64,000 nucleotides of DNA from Acinetobacter sp. C26M (GTDB taxonomy: Bacteria; Pseudomonadota; Gammaproteobacteria; Pseudomonadales; Moraxellaceae). A program made the position numbers and the translations under genes. Positions within the stretch are counted from its first letter, which is position 1; each line of letters opens with the position of its first letter. Location of the stretch: contig NZ_CP098478.1 of assembly GCF_023702675.1 (NCBI RefSeq), positions 2,356,001 to 2,420,000 on the forward strand, written 5' to 3'. Under the pieces are notes generated by a model that saw only the letters and a list, made by a program, of their open reading frames with translations, had not been told where the DNA came from and made no database searches. This document shows, one piece after another, positions 10,475 to 18,977 of this stretch.

Positions 10475-11092
10475 TTAAATTTGCCCAATAAATAGGATTG
10501 CTGCAATGAGCATCATCAGTCCGCCCGAAATACGGCTGACTGCTTTTACTGCACGCGGTCTGCTTCTAAGCAATTTCTTGGCTGCGATCCCCACAAGCAT
10601 ATACACCACAGCACAACTGATTAAGTGAATGAGCCCCAGCAAAATAATTTGTGCGGTTGGCGAAAATGCCATTTGCGGATGAATAAACGGTGGTAACAAG
10701 GCAAAAAATAACAGCAAAACTTTCGGGTTTAAGCCACTAATCCCCACGCCTTTAATCAACCATGAACCTGCTGAATCAAGTGATTGCGTTGTATCAGTCT
10801 CAGTTGAAATGCTCGCTGGATGTATAAATAGATTGATACCCATCCATAACAAATAACAAGCACCCATGATCGTCATCGCAGTGAGTAAAATCGGATAGTG
10901 TTGCACCAAAGCCCCCACACCTGCTGCAACACAGAGGATCGCCATGAAATGCCCAAGCACCAAGCCTGTGACTGCATTCAGGATAAATTTACCTTTGACT
11001 CCTGCAAGAATGGCATAAGCCCAATCTGCACCAGGCGTTAATACGAACAAGATCGAAACGCACCAAAAAGCAAAAATGACACTGAGTTCCAT
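10475..11092 (-). CDS. LysE/RhtB family amino acid exporter
   Basis: 205 residues from the chosen start (MELSVIFAFWCVSILFVLTP). It is a six-helix LysE-superfamily permease with the hallmark TPGADWAYAI near the N-terminus and GLNPKVLLLFFALLPPFI in the middle. The open frame extends 19 codons upstream to 11149, but that part is charged and unlike the family, while a GGAAGGG ribosome binding site precedes 11092. It is divergent from an Lrp/AsnC regulator, the classical arrangement for amino acid exporters. The substrate is not predictable. Confidence 0.88.
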   Translation of the reverse strand: MELSVIFAFWCVSILFVLTPGADWAYAILAGVKGKFILNAVTGLVLGHFMAILCVAAGVGALVQHYPILLTAMTIMGACYLLWMGINLFIHPASISTETDTTQSLDSAGSWLIKGVGISGLNPKVLLLFFALLPPFIHPQMAFSPTAQIILLGLIHLISCAVVYMLVGIAAKKLLRSRPRAVKAVSRISGGLMMLIAAILFIGQI

Positions 11093-11244
11093 AAGCAAAG
11101 CCCTTCCCACATCGACAATACGATCTTTAATCGTTTTCTTTTTCACCATTTGGTGAAGATTGTTGAGAAAGGATATGCTTTAATGGTGAAAATGTTATTC
11201 CAAATACTTCTATATCTTCAAAGCCTGAAGGGAGATTCTTCTAA

Positions 11245-11697
11245 ATGGATCGCATTGATAAGAAAATTATTGCTGAACTACAAGCAAATGGGCGATTATC
11301 TATCACAGAACTGGCAGAAAGAATCGGTTTAAGTCTGTCGCCTTGCCATCGTCGTGTTAAAGCATTGGAAGAAAGTGGTGTGATCAAAGGTTATCACGCT
11401 GATCTAGAAGCCTCAAAAATCGGCCTGAATTTCTCAGCGATTATCTTTGTCACTTTAAAAGATGGAGATAAAAAAGCACTTTCTAGCTTTGAAGAAAAAG
11501 TCATTGAAATTGGCAATGTGATTCAGGCACAACGTTTATTTGGAAATCCAGATTATTTACTGCATGTCGTTGCTAAAGACTTGGCCAGCTTCCAGAAACT
11601 CTATGACGACAGCTTGTCGGCCTTGCCCAATGTACAGCGTTTGACCTCAACCATTGTCATGAAAAATGTGGTCTCCAATCGCTTACTGCCACTCTAA
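11245..11697 (+). CDS. Lrp/AsnC family transcriptional regulator
   Basis: 150 residues, typical length. The N-terminal helix-turn-helix begins at MDRIDKKIIAELQANGRLSI and includes LAERIGLSLSPCHRRVKAL; the C-terminal half is the RAM ligand-binding domain with a NVIQAQRLFGNPDYLLHV segment. A ribosome binding site (GGGAGA) precedes the ATG. It very likely senses an amino acid and controls the divergent LysE exporter through the 152-base region between the two genes. Confidence 0.93.
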   Translation: MDRIDKKIIAELQANGRLSITELAERIGLSLSPCHRRVKALEESGVIKGYHADLEASKIGLNFSAIIFVTLKDGDKKALSSFEEKVIEIGNVIQAQRLFGNPDYLLHVVAKDLASFQKLYDDSLSALPNVQRLTSTIVMKNVVSNRLLPL

Positions 11698-11724
11698 AAC
11701 AGTAATTCACCTTTTAGGCAGGAT

Positions 11725-11757
11725 AAAAAGTGCGGAATTGATGCAATTCACACTTTT
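11725..11757 (+). terminator. Possible terminator after the Lrp-type regulator
   Basis: An imperfect hairpin: AAAAAGTG and GGAATT pair with AATTC and CACTTTT, with one bulge. A short T run is included in the 3' arm. Confidence 0.4.
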
Positions 11758-11880
11758 CCTCAGCTGAAAAGTCATAAACATAAGCGACTTTATTAATTTT
11801 TTTATCTGTCTATGGGCTATTGACCAACTGTTGAAATCTTCGTCTATACTTAGCCATCAAAACTTGATGACTATGGAAAG

Positions 11881-13071
11881 ATGACTTCTCAAACTCCCAA
11901 TAAAATAAAGAAAAAGGGTTGGCTCATTTTAGCAATTGCGATTGTACTTTTAATCATTGCAGTTGTGGTTTGGCAGAGTGGAACTGCTAAGAAATCAGTG
12001 AATCCTGAAAAAGCGAAAAATACGAATACTACCGAACAAAAAGCTGCACTGACCGTTACTGTTGTCTCTCCACAACAACAAAACTGGAAGCAGACTTTCA
12101 CCGCAAATGGCAATATTGCTGCATGGCAAGAAGTGGTCATTGGTAGTGAGCTTTCAGGACAACGTCTCACCCGAGTGAATGTCAATGTCGGTGATGAAGT
12201 GCGTCGTGGTCAGGTCTTAGCTGAGATTAATAGCGAAACCATCCGTGCCGATTTGGCAGCAGCCAAAGCCAGTTATGCCGAAGCACAAGCAGTACTGGCA
12301 GATGCGATTACCAACAATAAACGTATCCAGCAACTAAAAAATACAGGTGCAATTTCAGCGCAAGAGTCTACTCAGTATCAAACCTCTCAAGCGACCGCTC
12401 AAGCGCGTCTAGACGCTGCCAAGGCACAAATTGAAAGTAACCAATTACGCTTAGCGCAGACTCAAGTGGTTTCACCTGACAATGGTGTGATTTCAGCCCG
12501 TACAGCAACAGTCGGATCTCTTGCACAAACAGGTCAAGAGCTGTTCCGCTTGATTCGAGACCATCGTTTAGAATGGCGCGCTGAAGTGACCACATCGGAT
12601 CTATACAAGCTCAAACAAGGCATGACCGCACATATTGTTTCACCTGACCCTGCGCAACCTGCAGTAACTGGTAAAGTTAGAATGATTGCACCTGTGATTG
12701 ATCCACAAACCCGCTATGGCTTGGTTTATGTGGATATTCCGACAACTCAGGCTGTGCGTATGGGCATGTTTGTAAAAGGTGAATTTGATTTAGGTCAGAA
12801 ACTCGCATTGACGGTTCCTCAAACTGCCCTGCTATTACGTGATGGTTTTTCCTATGTCTTTATTGTCAATGACAAGAATCGTGTCACCCAACAGAAAGTA
12901 AATATTGGTCGTCGTTTGGGAGATCGTGTCGAGCTGTTAGATTTACCTGCAAACGTTAAAGTGGTTTCTTCGGGTACAGGTTTCTTGACTGATGGCGATC
13001 TGGTCAGTATCGCCAAAGATATTCCAGAGACACCACTTAGCAAACAACTTGTGACCACACAGGAGAAATGA
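11881..13071 (+). CDS. RND efflux periplasmic adaptor subunit (membrane fusion protein)
   Basis: 396 residues. It has an N-terminal membrane anchor (about residues 12-30), then the barrel-sandwich lipoyl half with VIGSELSGQRLTRVNVNVGD, an alpha-helical hairpin rich in Ala/Gln (about 120-190), the second lipoyl half, and a beta-barrel domain. It belongs to the HlyD/AcrA-type adaptors and would link the following RND pump to an outer membrane channel. Its stop is one base from the permease ATG, so the two are translated from one message. No outer membrane factor or regulator gene is adjacent. Confidence 0.93.
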   Translation: MTSQTPNKIKKKGWLILAIAIVLLIIAVVVWQSGTAKKSVNPEKAKNTNTTEQKAALTVTVVSPQQQNWKQTFTANGNIAAWQEVVIGSELSGQRLTRVNVNVGDEVRRGQVLAEINSETIRADLAAAKASYAEAQAVLADAITNNKRIQQLKNTGAISAQESTQYQTSQATAQARLDAAKAQIESNQLRLAQTQVVSPDNGVISARTATVGSLAQTGQELFRLIRDHRLEWRAEVTTSDLYKLKQGMTAHIVSPDPAQPAVTGKVRMIAPVIDPQTRYGLVYVDIPTTQAVRMGMFVKGEFDLGQKLALTVPQTALLLRDGFSYVFIVNDKNRVTQQKVNIGRRLGDRVELLDLPANVKVVSSGTGFLTDGDLVSIAKDIPETPLSKQLVTTQEK

Positions 13072-13072
13072 T

Positions 13073-16000
13073 ATGAATTTCTCCGCTTGGTCAATCCGAA
13101 ACCCAATTCCTGGCATTCTGTTATTTATTATGCTGGGTTTGGCAGGATTGCTCTGTTTTAAATGGATGAAGATCCAGCAGTTCCCAGACATTGAACTACC
13201 AATGGTCACTGTCACAGCAGCATTACCCGGGGCTGCGCCACCTCAGCTTGAAACCGAAGTCGCACGTAAAATTGAAAACTCGATTGCAACTCTGCAAGGT
13301 TTGAGAAATCAATACACCAACATTCAAGATGGTGTTGTCACTGTCACAGCGGAGTTTCAACTAGAAAAACCACTACAAGAAGCTGTGGATGATGTGCGCA
13401 ATGCCGTATCACAAGTTCGTTCTGATCTACCAGCTGATCTACGAGATCCAATTGTCAGTAAGATCAATCTTTCAGGTTCACCAATCCTGACTTATACCAT
13501 CCAATCTCCAAAAATGGATGAAGAAGCGCTGTCATGGTTCGTAGATTATGATATCGCCCGCGCGATGTTACAGGTTAAAGGCGTTGGTGCTGTCGCTCGT
13601 GTTGGTGGTGTCACACGTCAGGTTGAAGTCGAACTTGATCCTGAAAAACTGTTGGCGCTGAATGCAACTGCAACCGATATTACCCGTCAACTACGTTTGA
13701 TTCAGCAAGATGCTTCTGGCGGTCAAACCAAAATCGGTGGCAGTGAACAATCCATCCGTACCATTGCGACAGTAAAAACAGCTGATGAAATTGGCGCAAT
13801 GGATATTGCGCTCAGTGATGGTCGACATATTCGTTTGGATCAGGTTGCAACTGTTCGTGATGGTATGGCTGAACGGCGTTCCGCGGCACTATTGAATGGT
13901 CAGCCTGTGATTGGCTTCGAAATCACACGAAGTAAAGGGGCCAGTGAAGTCGATGTGGAAAAAGGTGTCGTCGTCGCATTAGATAAACTCAAAGCGGCAC
14001 ATCCCGATATTAAAATCAACGAAGCCTTTAACTTTGTAAAGCCTGTTGAGGATAACTATAAAGGCTCAATGTCGCTTCTATATGAAGGTGCGATCTTAGC
14101 GATCTTGGTGGTGTGGCTATTCTTACGTGACTGGCGTGCCACCATCATTGCTGCAACGGCCCTACCATTATCAATTTTACCTGCCTTAATTGGTATGTAT
14201 TTCTTTGGTTTTACCCTCAATACCGTTACGCTTTTAGCCATGTCATTGGTGGTGGGTATTCTGGTCGATGATGCCATTGTTGAGATTGAAAATATCATCC
14301 GGCATTTACGCATGGGAAAAACGCCCTATGAGGCAGCTATGGAAGCAGCCGATGAAATTGGTCTGGCAGTGATTGCCACTACTTTCACATTGATTGCCGT
14401 ATTCCTACCTACTGCTTTTATGAGTGGTATCGCAGGTAAATTTTTCGTTCAGTTTGGTTGGACGGCTGCTCTTGCGATCTTTGCCTCACTGCTTGTTGCA
14501 CGGTTACTCACCCCAATGATGTCCGCCTATATTCTGAAACCATGGGTTGGTAAAGTTGAACAACAAGATGAATCAACAACAGCACACACTATCACCGATC
14601 AAGGTACAAGTAGTCTAGCCAAAGACCGTGCTAAAGATGGCAAAGTCATGCGTGGCTATATGCGTTTGGTGACATGGTGTCTCAATCATCGCTGGCTCAC
14701 TCTCAGCGGTGCAATTGCCTTTTTTGTCGGTTCAGTCTTACTGATTCCGTTACTACCTACAGGTTTTGTCCCACCACCTGATACAGGACAAACGCAAGTT
14801 CGTTTGGAGCTTACCCCAGGCTCACAGTTTGGTGATACGCTTAAGACTGCCGAATATGCACGTACGCTGATTAAAGACCATCCTGAGATTAAAAGCATCT
14901 ATACCACCATTGGAGGCGGTGCTGCGGGAACAGATCCTTTTGCTGGTGGCGCATCAAGTGAACCACGCAAAGCGACGCTCACGATTCAAACCACTGAACG
15001 TTCTGATCGTAGCGCCAGTCTACAAGATATTGAAGATCAACTGCGCCAACGCCTTGCCCCACTTCCGGGTGCACGTATTCAAGTTGGATTGGCAGGTAAC
15101 AACAGTCAATACCAACTGGCTTTATCAGGTGATGATCCAGAGGCCTTAATGGCAACGGCACGTAGCCTTGAGCGTGAATTACGTACCATTCCAAATGTAG
15201 GCAGTATCACCTCGAGTGCAGCCTTGATCCGTCCTGAGTTAGTGATTCGCCCTGATTTTGCCAAAGCAGCTGATTTAGGTGTGACCACTTACGATATTGC
15301 TGAGACTTTACGAATCGCGACTGCTGGTGACTTTGATCAAAACCTGGCAAAACTCAATCTGTCTCAACGGCAAGTGCCTGTAGTGATTAAATTGCCACTG
15401 GCTGCCCGTCAAGATCAAGAGCTCATGAAACGCTTGATGGTCAAAGGCAGTCGAGGTCCTGTGATGCTCGGTACCATTGCCGATGTTAATATCGAAAGTG
15501 GACCATCACAAATTGACCGTTTCAACCGTTTACGTAACATTAACTTCAATATTGAATTGAATAATCAACCCTTGGGAGATATTGCTGCCAAAGTTGATCA
15601 ACTACCGACGATGAAGAATTTACCACCTACGGTGAAGCGTACCAATATTGGTGATGCTGAAGTGATGCAGGAACTGTTCTCTAGCTTCGGTCTAGCAATG
15701 CTCACAGGGGTACTGTGTATCTATGTAGTTCTGGTATTGTTATTTAAAGACTTTTTACAGCCAATTACCATTCTGGTGGCCTTACCTTTATCTCTCGGTG
15801 GTGCATTCGTGATGCTGCTTTTAGCCAAAAGCAGTTTCTCAATGCCGAGCTTAATCGGTCTGATTATGTTGATGGGGATTGCCAGTAAGAACTCGATTCT
15901 ACTGGTCGATTACGCGATTATCGCAAGGAATGAAAAGCATTATTCTCGCTTCAATGCCCTACTCGATGCCTGCCATAAACGGGCACGTCCGATCATCATG

Positions 16001-16225
16001 ACCACACTGGCCATGGGTGCAGGGATGTTGCCAATTGCGCTCGGGATTGGTACCGACCCAAGCTTCCGTGCACCAATGGCAATCTCGGTCATTGGTGGTT
16101 TGATTACCAGTACCTTCTTATCGTTATTGGTGATCCCTGTGGTATACACCTTTATCGATGATATTAATCGCAAGATCCATAGCTTTAGGAAGACACCACA
16201 TCAACCTGTTGAACCCACTCAATAA
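13073..16225 (+). CDS. RND family efflux permease (AcrB-like)
   Basis: 1050 residues, the normal size of a hydrophobe/amphiphile RND pump. The N-terminal helix (IPGILLFIMLGLAGLLCF) is followed by the porter segment starting FPDIELPMVTV, two large periplasmic loops, and transmembrane bundles with the proton-relay segment LAMSLVVGILVDDAIVEIEN, which carries the paired Asp residues of the family, and MGIASKNSILLVDYA in the second half. It forms an operon with the adaptor. The split N-terminal pattern (WSIRNPIPG) fits the MexF/AcrB-related multidrug branch rather than the metal exporters. The substrate is unknown. Confidence 0.94.
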   Translation: MNFSAWSIRNPIPGILLFIMLGLAGLLCFKWMKIQQFPDIELPMVTVTAALPGAAPPQLETEVARKIENSIATLQGLRNQYTNIQDGVVTVTAEFQLEKPLQEAVDDVRNAVSQVRSDLPADLRDPIVSKINLSGSPILTYTIQSPKMDEEALSWFVDYDIARAMLQVKGVGAVARVGGVTRQVEVELDPEKLLALNATATDITRQLRLIQQDASGGQTKIGGSEQSIRTIATVKTADEIGAMDIALSDGRHIRLDQVATVRDGMAERRSAALLNGQPVIGFEITRSKGASEVDVEKGVVVALDKLKAAHPDIKINEAFNFVKPVEDNYKGSMSLLYEGAILAILVVWLFLRDWRATIIAATALPLSILPALIGMYFFGFTLNTVTLLAMSLVVGILVDDAIVEIENIIRHLRMGKTPYEAAMEAADEIGLAVIATTFTLIAVFLPTAFMSGIAGKFFVQFGWTAALAIFASLLVARLLTPMMSAYILKPWVGKVEQQDESTTAHTITDQGTSSLAKDRAKDGKVMRGYMRLVTWCLNHRWLTLSGAIAFFVGSVLLIPLLPTGFVPPPDTGQTQVRLELTPGSQFGDTLKTAEYARTLIKDHPEIKSIYTTIGGGAAGTDPFAGGASSEPRKATLTIQTTERSDRSASLQDIEDQLRQRLAPLPGARIQVGLAGNNSQYQLALSGDDPEALMATARSLERELRTIPNVGSITSSAALIRPELVIRPDFAKAADLGVTTYDIAETLRIATAGDFDQNLAKLNLSQRQVPVVIKLPLAARQDQELMKRLMVKGSRGPVMLGTIADVNIESGPSQIDRFNRLRNINFNIELNNQPLGDIAAKVDQLPTMKNLPPTVKRTNIGDAEVMQELFSSFGLAMLTGVLCIYVVLVLLFKDFLQPITILVALPLSLGGAFVMLLLAKSSFSMPSLIGLIMLMGIASKNSILLVDYAIIARNEKHYSRFNALLDACHKRARPIIMTTLAMGAGMLPIALGIGTDPSFRAPMAISVIGGLITSTFLSLLVIPVVYTFIDDINRKIHSFRKTPHQPVEPTQ

Positions 16226-16233
16226 GCTTGAAT

Positions 16234-16261
16234 AAAAAGACGGTCAAATGACCGTCTTTTT
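16234..16261. terminator. Bidirectional rho-independent terminator
   Basis: A 13-base stem (AAAAAGACGGTCA) with a two-base loop and T run, between the RND permease and the convergent LysE-type exporter. Confidence 0.92.
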
Positions 16262-16263
16262 AT

Positions 16264-16887
16264 TTAATACATAATCAGGATCAGCATAAACAACAAAAAA
16301 CTGAATCCTGCCAAATAATATAAATGCTGTAGATGTCGATTTAACCAAGACAGATAAATGCTCGAACCGATCAATTGAACAATAGTGAGATTCCAGATCA
16401 ACACTAACCCAACCATCCAAAGACACAGCAAAGTATTTTGAACAAAATTATATTGCGGATAAATCAAAATCACCAAGACGCTATAGAACATCAAATTTTT
16501 CGGGTTCAACACACTGGAAAGCAATCCCGACAAAAATGCCTTGAGGTAAGCATTCTTGTGCGGTAGATGAACGCATTGCTCAGCAAGTCCATTGACCCTC
16601 TGTGCTGATTGAGCCAAACGAAAGCATTGAAAAGCCAGATATGCAAAATAAATAATACCCAACCACTTCATGAGGATGAATAATTCGGTATTCACTTGAC
16701 CAATAATAAATAGACTCAAATAGATGCTGATCAGTATGAGGGCATTCCCAAGTGCAACGCCTGCACAGGTGAATCGCGCAGCCTTTTTCTGGCTCTCTAA
16801 CAAAGTTTTTAAAATTAAAAAGAAATCTGCGCCTGGGGTCAGTAATGCAATAAAATGTGTAATCGCAATGGTCAGAAAAAGCTCCAT
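16264..16887 (-). CDS. LysE/RhtB family translocator
   Basis: 207 residues with six hydrophobic segments, the family signature LLTPGADFFLILK at the N-terminus and VLNPKNLMFYSVLV in the fourth helix. This is a second, clearly different LysE-type exporter within six kilobases. The AraC-type regulator gene lies 73 bases upstream in the same direction and probably controls it; AraC/LysE pairs are common in Acinetobacter and Pseudomonas. The ribosome binding site is GGAGAG, seven bases before ATG. Confidence 0.88.
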   Translation of the reverse strand: MELFLTIAITHFIALLTPGADFFLILKTLLESQKKAARFTCAGVALGNALILISIYLSLFIIGQVNTELFILMKWLGIIYFAYLAFQCFRLAQSAQRVNGLAEQCVHLPHKNAYLKAFLSGLLSSVLNPKNLMFYSVLVILIYPQYNFVQNTLLCLWMVGLVLIWNLTIVQLIGSSIYLSWLNRHLQHLYYLAGFSFLLFMLILIMY

Positions 16888-16959
16888 AGATGCTCTCCAA
16901 ATAAATCGGAGTCATCTTAAAAAGCTATAGGGCTCAATTCTTGTATAAAATTGCGTGGG

Positions 16960-17799
16960 CTAAGATTTTTTATAATATTGCTTGGGCGTTATGCCTGTAT
17001 GTTGCTTAAAAACGCGATGGAAATGGCTCTGATCGGTAAAATCGAGTTCGTATGCCAATTGAGCTAAATCACATTTTTCTCTCAGGCGTTGTCGAGCTTG
17101 GTTTACCTTATAATTCAACTGGTAAGCGTGTGGTGTTAAGCCAAAGTAATGTTTAAATAATCGTATCAATGCATAACGGCTCATGTTCATCTTTTCAGAA
17201 ATGACTTGCAGAGACAGATTCTCAATATTGTCTTCAAGGCATTCCAACAAGTCGGGAAGATGCTTCTGAAAATAGTGAGAAGAATGTATCTTTTCCCAAT
17301 GAAAATTTGGTATCAACATCTCAGCTAAAATCTTAACTAAATATTGTTCTTTTTCGAGTACCGAAATCTGTTCGCTAAATAAAAGCCGATTTAATGCTGT
17401 AAATGTGTCATAAACTTTTACGTCATGGACAATAGTTGGTTTTAACTGAGGGAAATGTATTGCTTGTCGGCCAGTCTCTAAAGCAATATCTTGGTGCAGT
17501 TCTTCAATCAGGGTCGCTAACCAAGCAGCATCTAAATGCATCATCTGGTAGCTCCATGCCTGATCAGGTAAAGGATTACAGGAATGTTGTACGTGAGCAG
17601 GAATAACAACAACACTACCCGATTGAATTAGCTGGTCTTGTGCAAAACTACTGGAAAAATGACTCTGTCCCGCATCAATCGCACCAATTGAAAAAGTAGG
17701 ATGACTGTGAGATTTATAACAAATTCGACTTTGACATGCCTTACGCGTTTCAACATAAGGCATATCTGGATGACTCCAAAAATCAACTGTTGAGTCCAA
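16960..17799 (-). CDS. AraC family transcriptional regulator
   Basis: 279 residues. An N-terminal cupin-like sensor domain contains KSHSHPTFSIGAIDAG and VVVIPAHVQHSCNP; the C-terminal double helix-turn-helix spans about residues 180-277 and contains VISEKMNMSRYALIRLFKHY and ends FHRVFKQHTGITPKQYY, matching the AraC signature. The likely start is TTG at 17799 (MDSTVDF), with GAGG about eleven bases upstream; the next ATG (MPYVE) would remove twelve residues. It is placed directly upstream of the LysE exporter it probably regulates. Confidence 0.9.
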   Translation of the reverse strand: MDSTVDFWSHPDMPYVETRKACQSRICYKSHSHPTFSIGAIDAGQSHFSSSFAQDQLIQSGSVVVIPAHVQHSCNPLPDQAWSYQMMHLDAAWLATLIEELHQDIALETGRQAIHFPQLKPTIVHDVKVYDTFTALNRLLFSEQISVLEKEQYLVKILAEMLIPNFHWEKIHSSHYFQKHLPDLLECLEDNIENLSLQVISEKMNMSRYALIRLFKHYFGLTPHAYQLNYKVNQARQRLREKCDLAQLAYELDFTDQSHFHRVFKQHTGITPKQYYKKS

Positions 17800-17835
17800 A
17801 ATAATTTAAACCTCAACCTCTAGTCTTATCATTCC

Positions 17836-18321
17836 TTATTTGGCCAAAGCTTTTTCAATATCAGCTTCTAAAGCCTCTGGCTTGGTCGTTGGTGCATAAC
17901 GCTCCAAAACTTCTCCATTACGACCCACTAAGAACTTAGTAAAGTTCCATTTGATATTTCTGCTACCTAAAAGGCCTTTTGCTTCACGGGTCAAATAGCG
18001 GAAAATTACATGTGCTTCAGGCCCTTTCACATCTACCTTGGCAAACATGGGAAAAGTCACCCCATAATTACGTTGGCAATATGCCCCAATTTCCTTATTT
18101 GTCCCCGGATCTTGTCCTCCAAACTGATTACATGGAAAACCTAAAACTTCTAATCCTTGAGCATTATATTTTTCATAAAGTTTCTCAAGTCCTGCAAATT
18201 GTGGAGTAAAGCCACACTTACTTGCAGTATTTACAATCAGCATGACCTTGCCTTTATAATCAGCGAGCGCTTTTGTTTCTCCCTCTAACAATTCAGCTTC
18301 AAACTGATAAATGTTACTCAT
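17836..18321 (-). CDS. Glutathione peroxidase (BtuE/GPX family)
   Basis: 161 residues. The peroxidatic cysteine is C36 in [12 protein letters not shown]; the second signature [13 protein letters not shown] holds C64, and the WNF catalytic triad segment ([10 protein letters not shown]) is present. The residue at position 36 is Cys, not selenocysteine. Bacterial members of this family often use thioredoxin rather than glutathione. The start overlaps the msrB stop by four bases, so the two form an operon for repair of peroxide damage. Confidence 0.93.
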   Translation of the reverse strand: MSNIYQFEAELLEGETKALADYKGKVMLIVNTASKCGFTPQFAGLEKLYEKYNAQGLEVLGFPCNQFGGQDPGTNKEIGAYCQRNYGVTFPMFAKVDVKGPEAHVIFRYLTREAKGLLGSRNIKWNFTKFLVGRNGEVLERYAPTTKPEALEADIEKALAK

Positions 18322-18737
18322 GGATAAGTTTCCTCGTCATTCTTTTCTTCTGTTTTAAGTTGTAATGATGCCGAATTCACGCAGTAACGCAGTCCTGTCG
18401 GCTGTGGGCCATCCTCAAACACATGGCCCAAATGTGCATCGCAATCATGGCAGACAATTTCCGTTCTGACCATACCATGCGACAAATCTTCATGTTCTTC
18501 TACAGCAACACTGTCGACGGGTCTAAAAAAGCTTGGCCAGCCACAGCCACTATCATATTTAGTTTCAGAAGAAAATAATTCCGCACCGCAACAACGACAA
18601 ACATAAGTGCCGTGCTGTTTATTGTTCCAATATTGTCCTGTAAATGCGGGTTCTGTGCCCTTTTGACGAGTTATGCGGTATTCTTCAGGTGATAATTCTC
18701 TTTGCCATTCCCGGTCTGTTTTATTCACTTTTCCCAT
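18318..18737 (-). CDS. msrB: Peptide-methionine (R)-S-oxide reductase
   Basis: 139 residues from [12 protein letters not shown]; an in-frame ATG three codons upstream is possible. Zinc ligands lie in CRCC and CHDC, substrate-binding CGWPSF follows the first, and the catalytic Cys is in [10 protein letters not shown] near the C-terminus. It reduces the R form of methionine sulfoxide in proteins. The translational overlap with the glutathione peroxidase gene suggests joint expression under oxidative stress. Confidence 0.95.
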   Translation of the reverse strand: MGKVNKTDREWQRELSPEEYRITRQKGTEPAFTGQYWNNKQHGTYVCRCCGAELFSSETKYDSGCGWPSFFRPVDSVAVEEHEDLSHGMVRTEIVCHDCDAHLGHVFEDGPQPTGLRYCVNSASLQLKTEEKNDEETYP

Positions 18738-18875
18738 AACCTGCACCTTTTATTCTGATGTTAGAACTATCTTAATGATCAGGTTTTATATTTACGCCAT
18801 TCGAAAAAAAAACTCTAGTCTCAGATCGTACAATTTAGTGAAATTTAAGCACTTAAATCAAAAATAGCAAAAAGA

Positions 18876-18936
18876 AAGCAAATAAAATTGATGTGGTAAG
18901 CAAATTTTAACAATATTGCCTTTTGCGTAAGCAAAT
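18876..18936 (+). repeat. Three direct repeats of AAGCAAAT upstream of alaA-like gene
   Basis: AAGCAAAT occurs at 18876-18883, 18898-18905 and 18929-18936, all in the same orientation, with start-to-start steps of 22 and 31 bases, close to two and three helical turns. The last copy is part of the palindromic TTGCGTAAGCAA. The array sits just upstream of a TATTCT -10-like sequence at 18944. It could be a regulator-binding array; this is inference from spacing. Confidence 0.5.
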
Positions 18937-18977
18937 AAGGTGTTATTCTAATTTCGCACGGTTGTATAGGACAAAAA

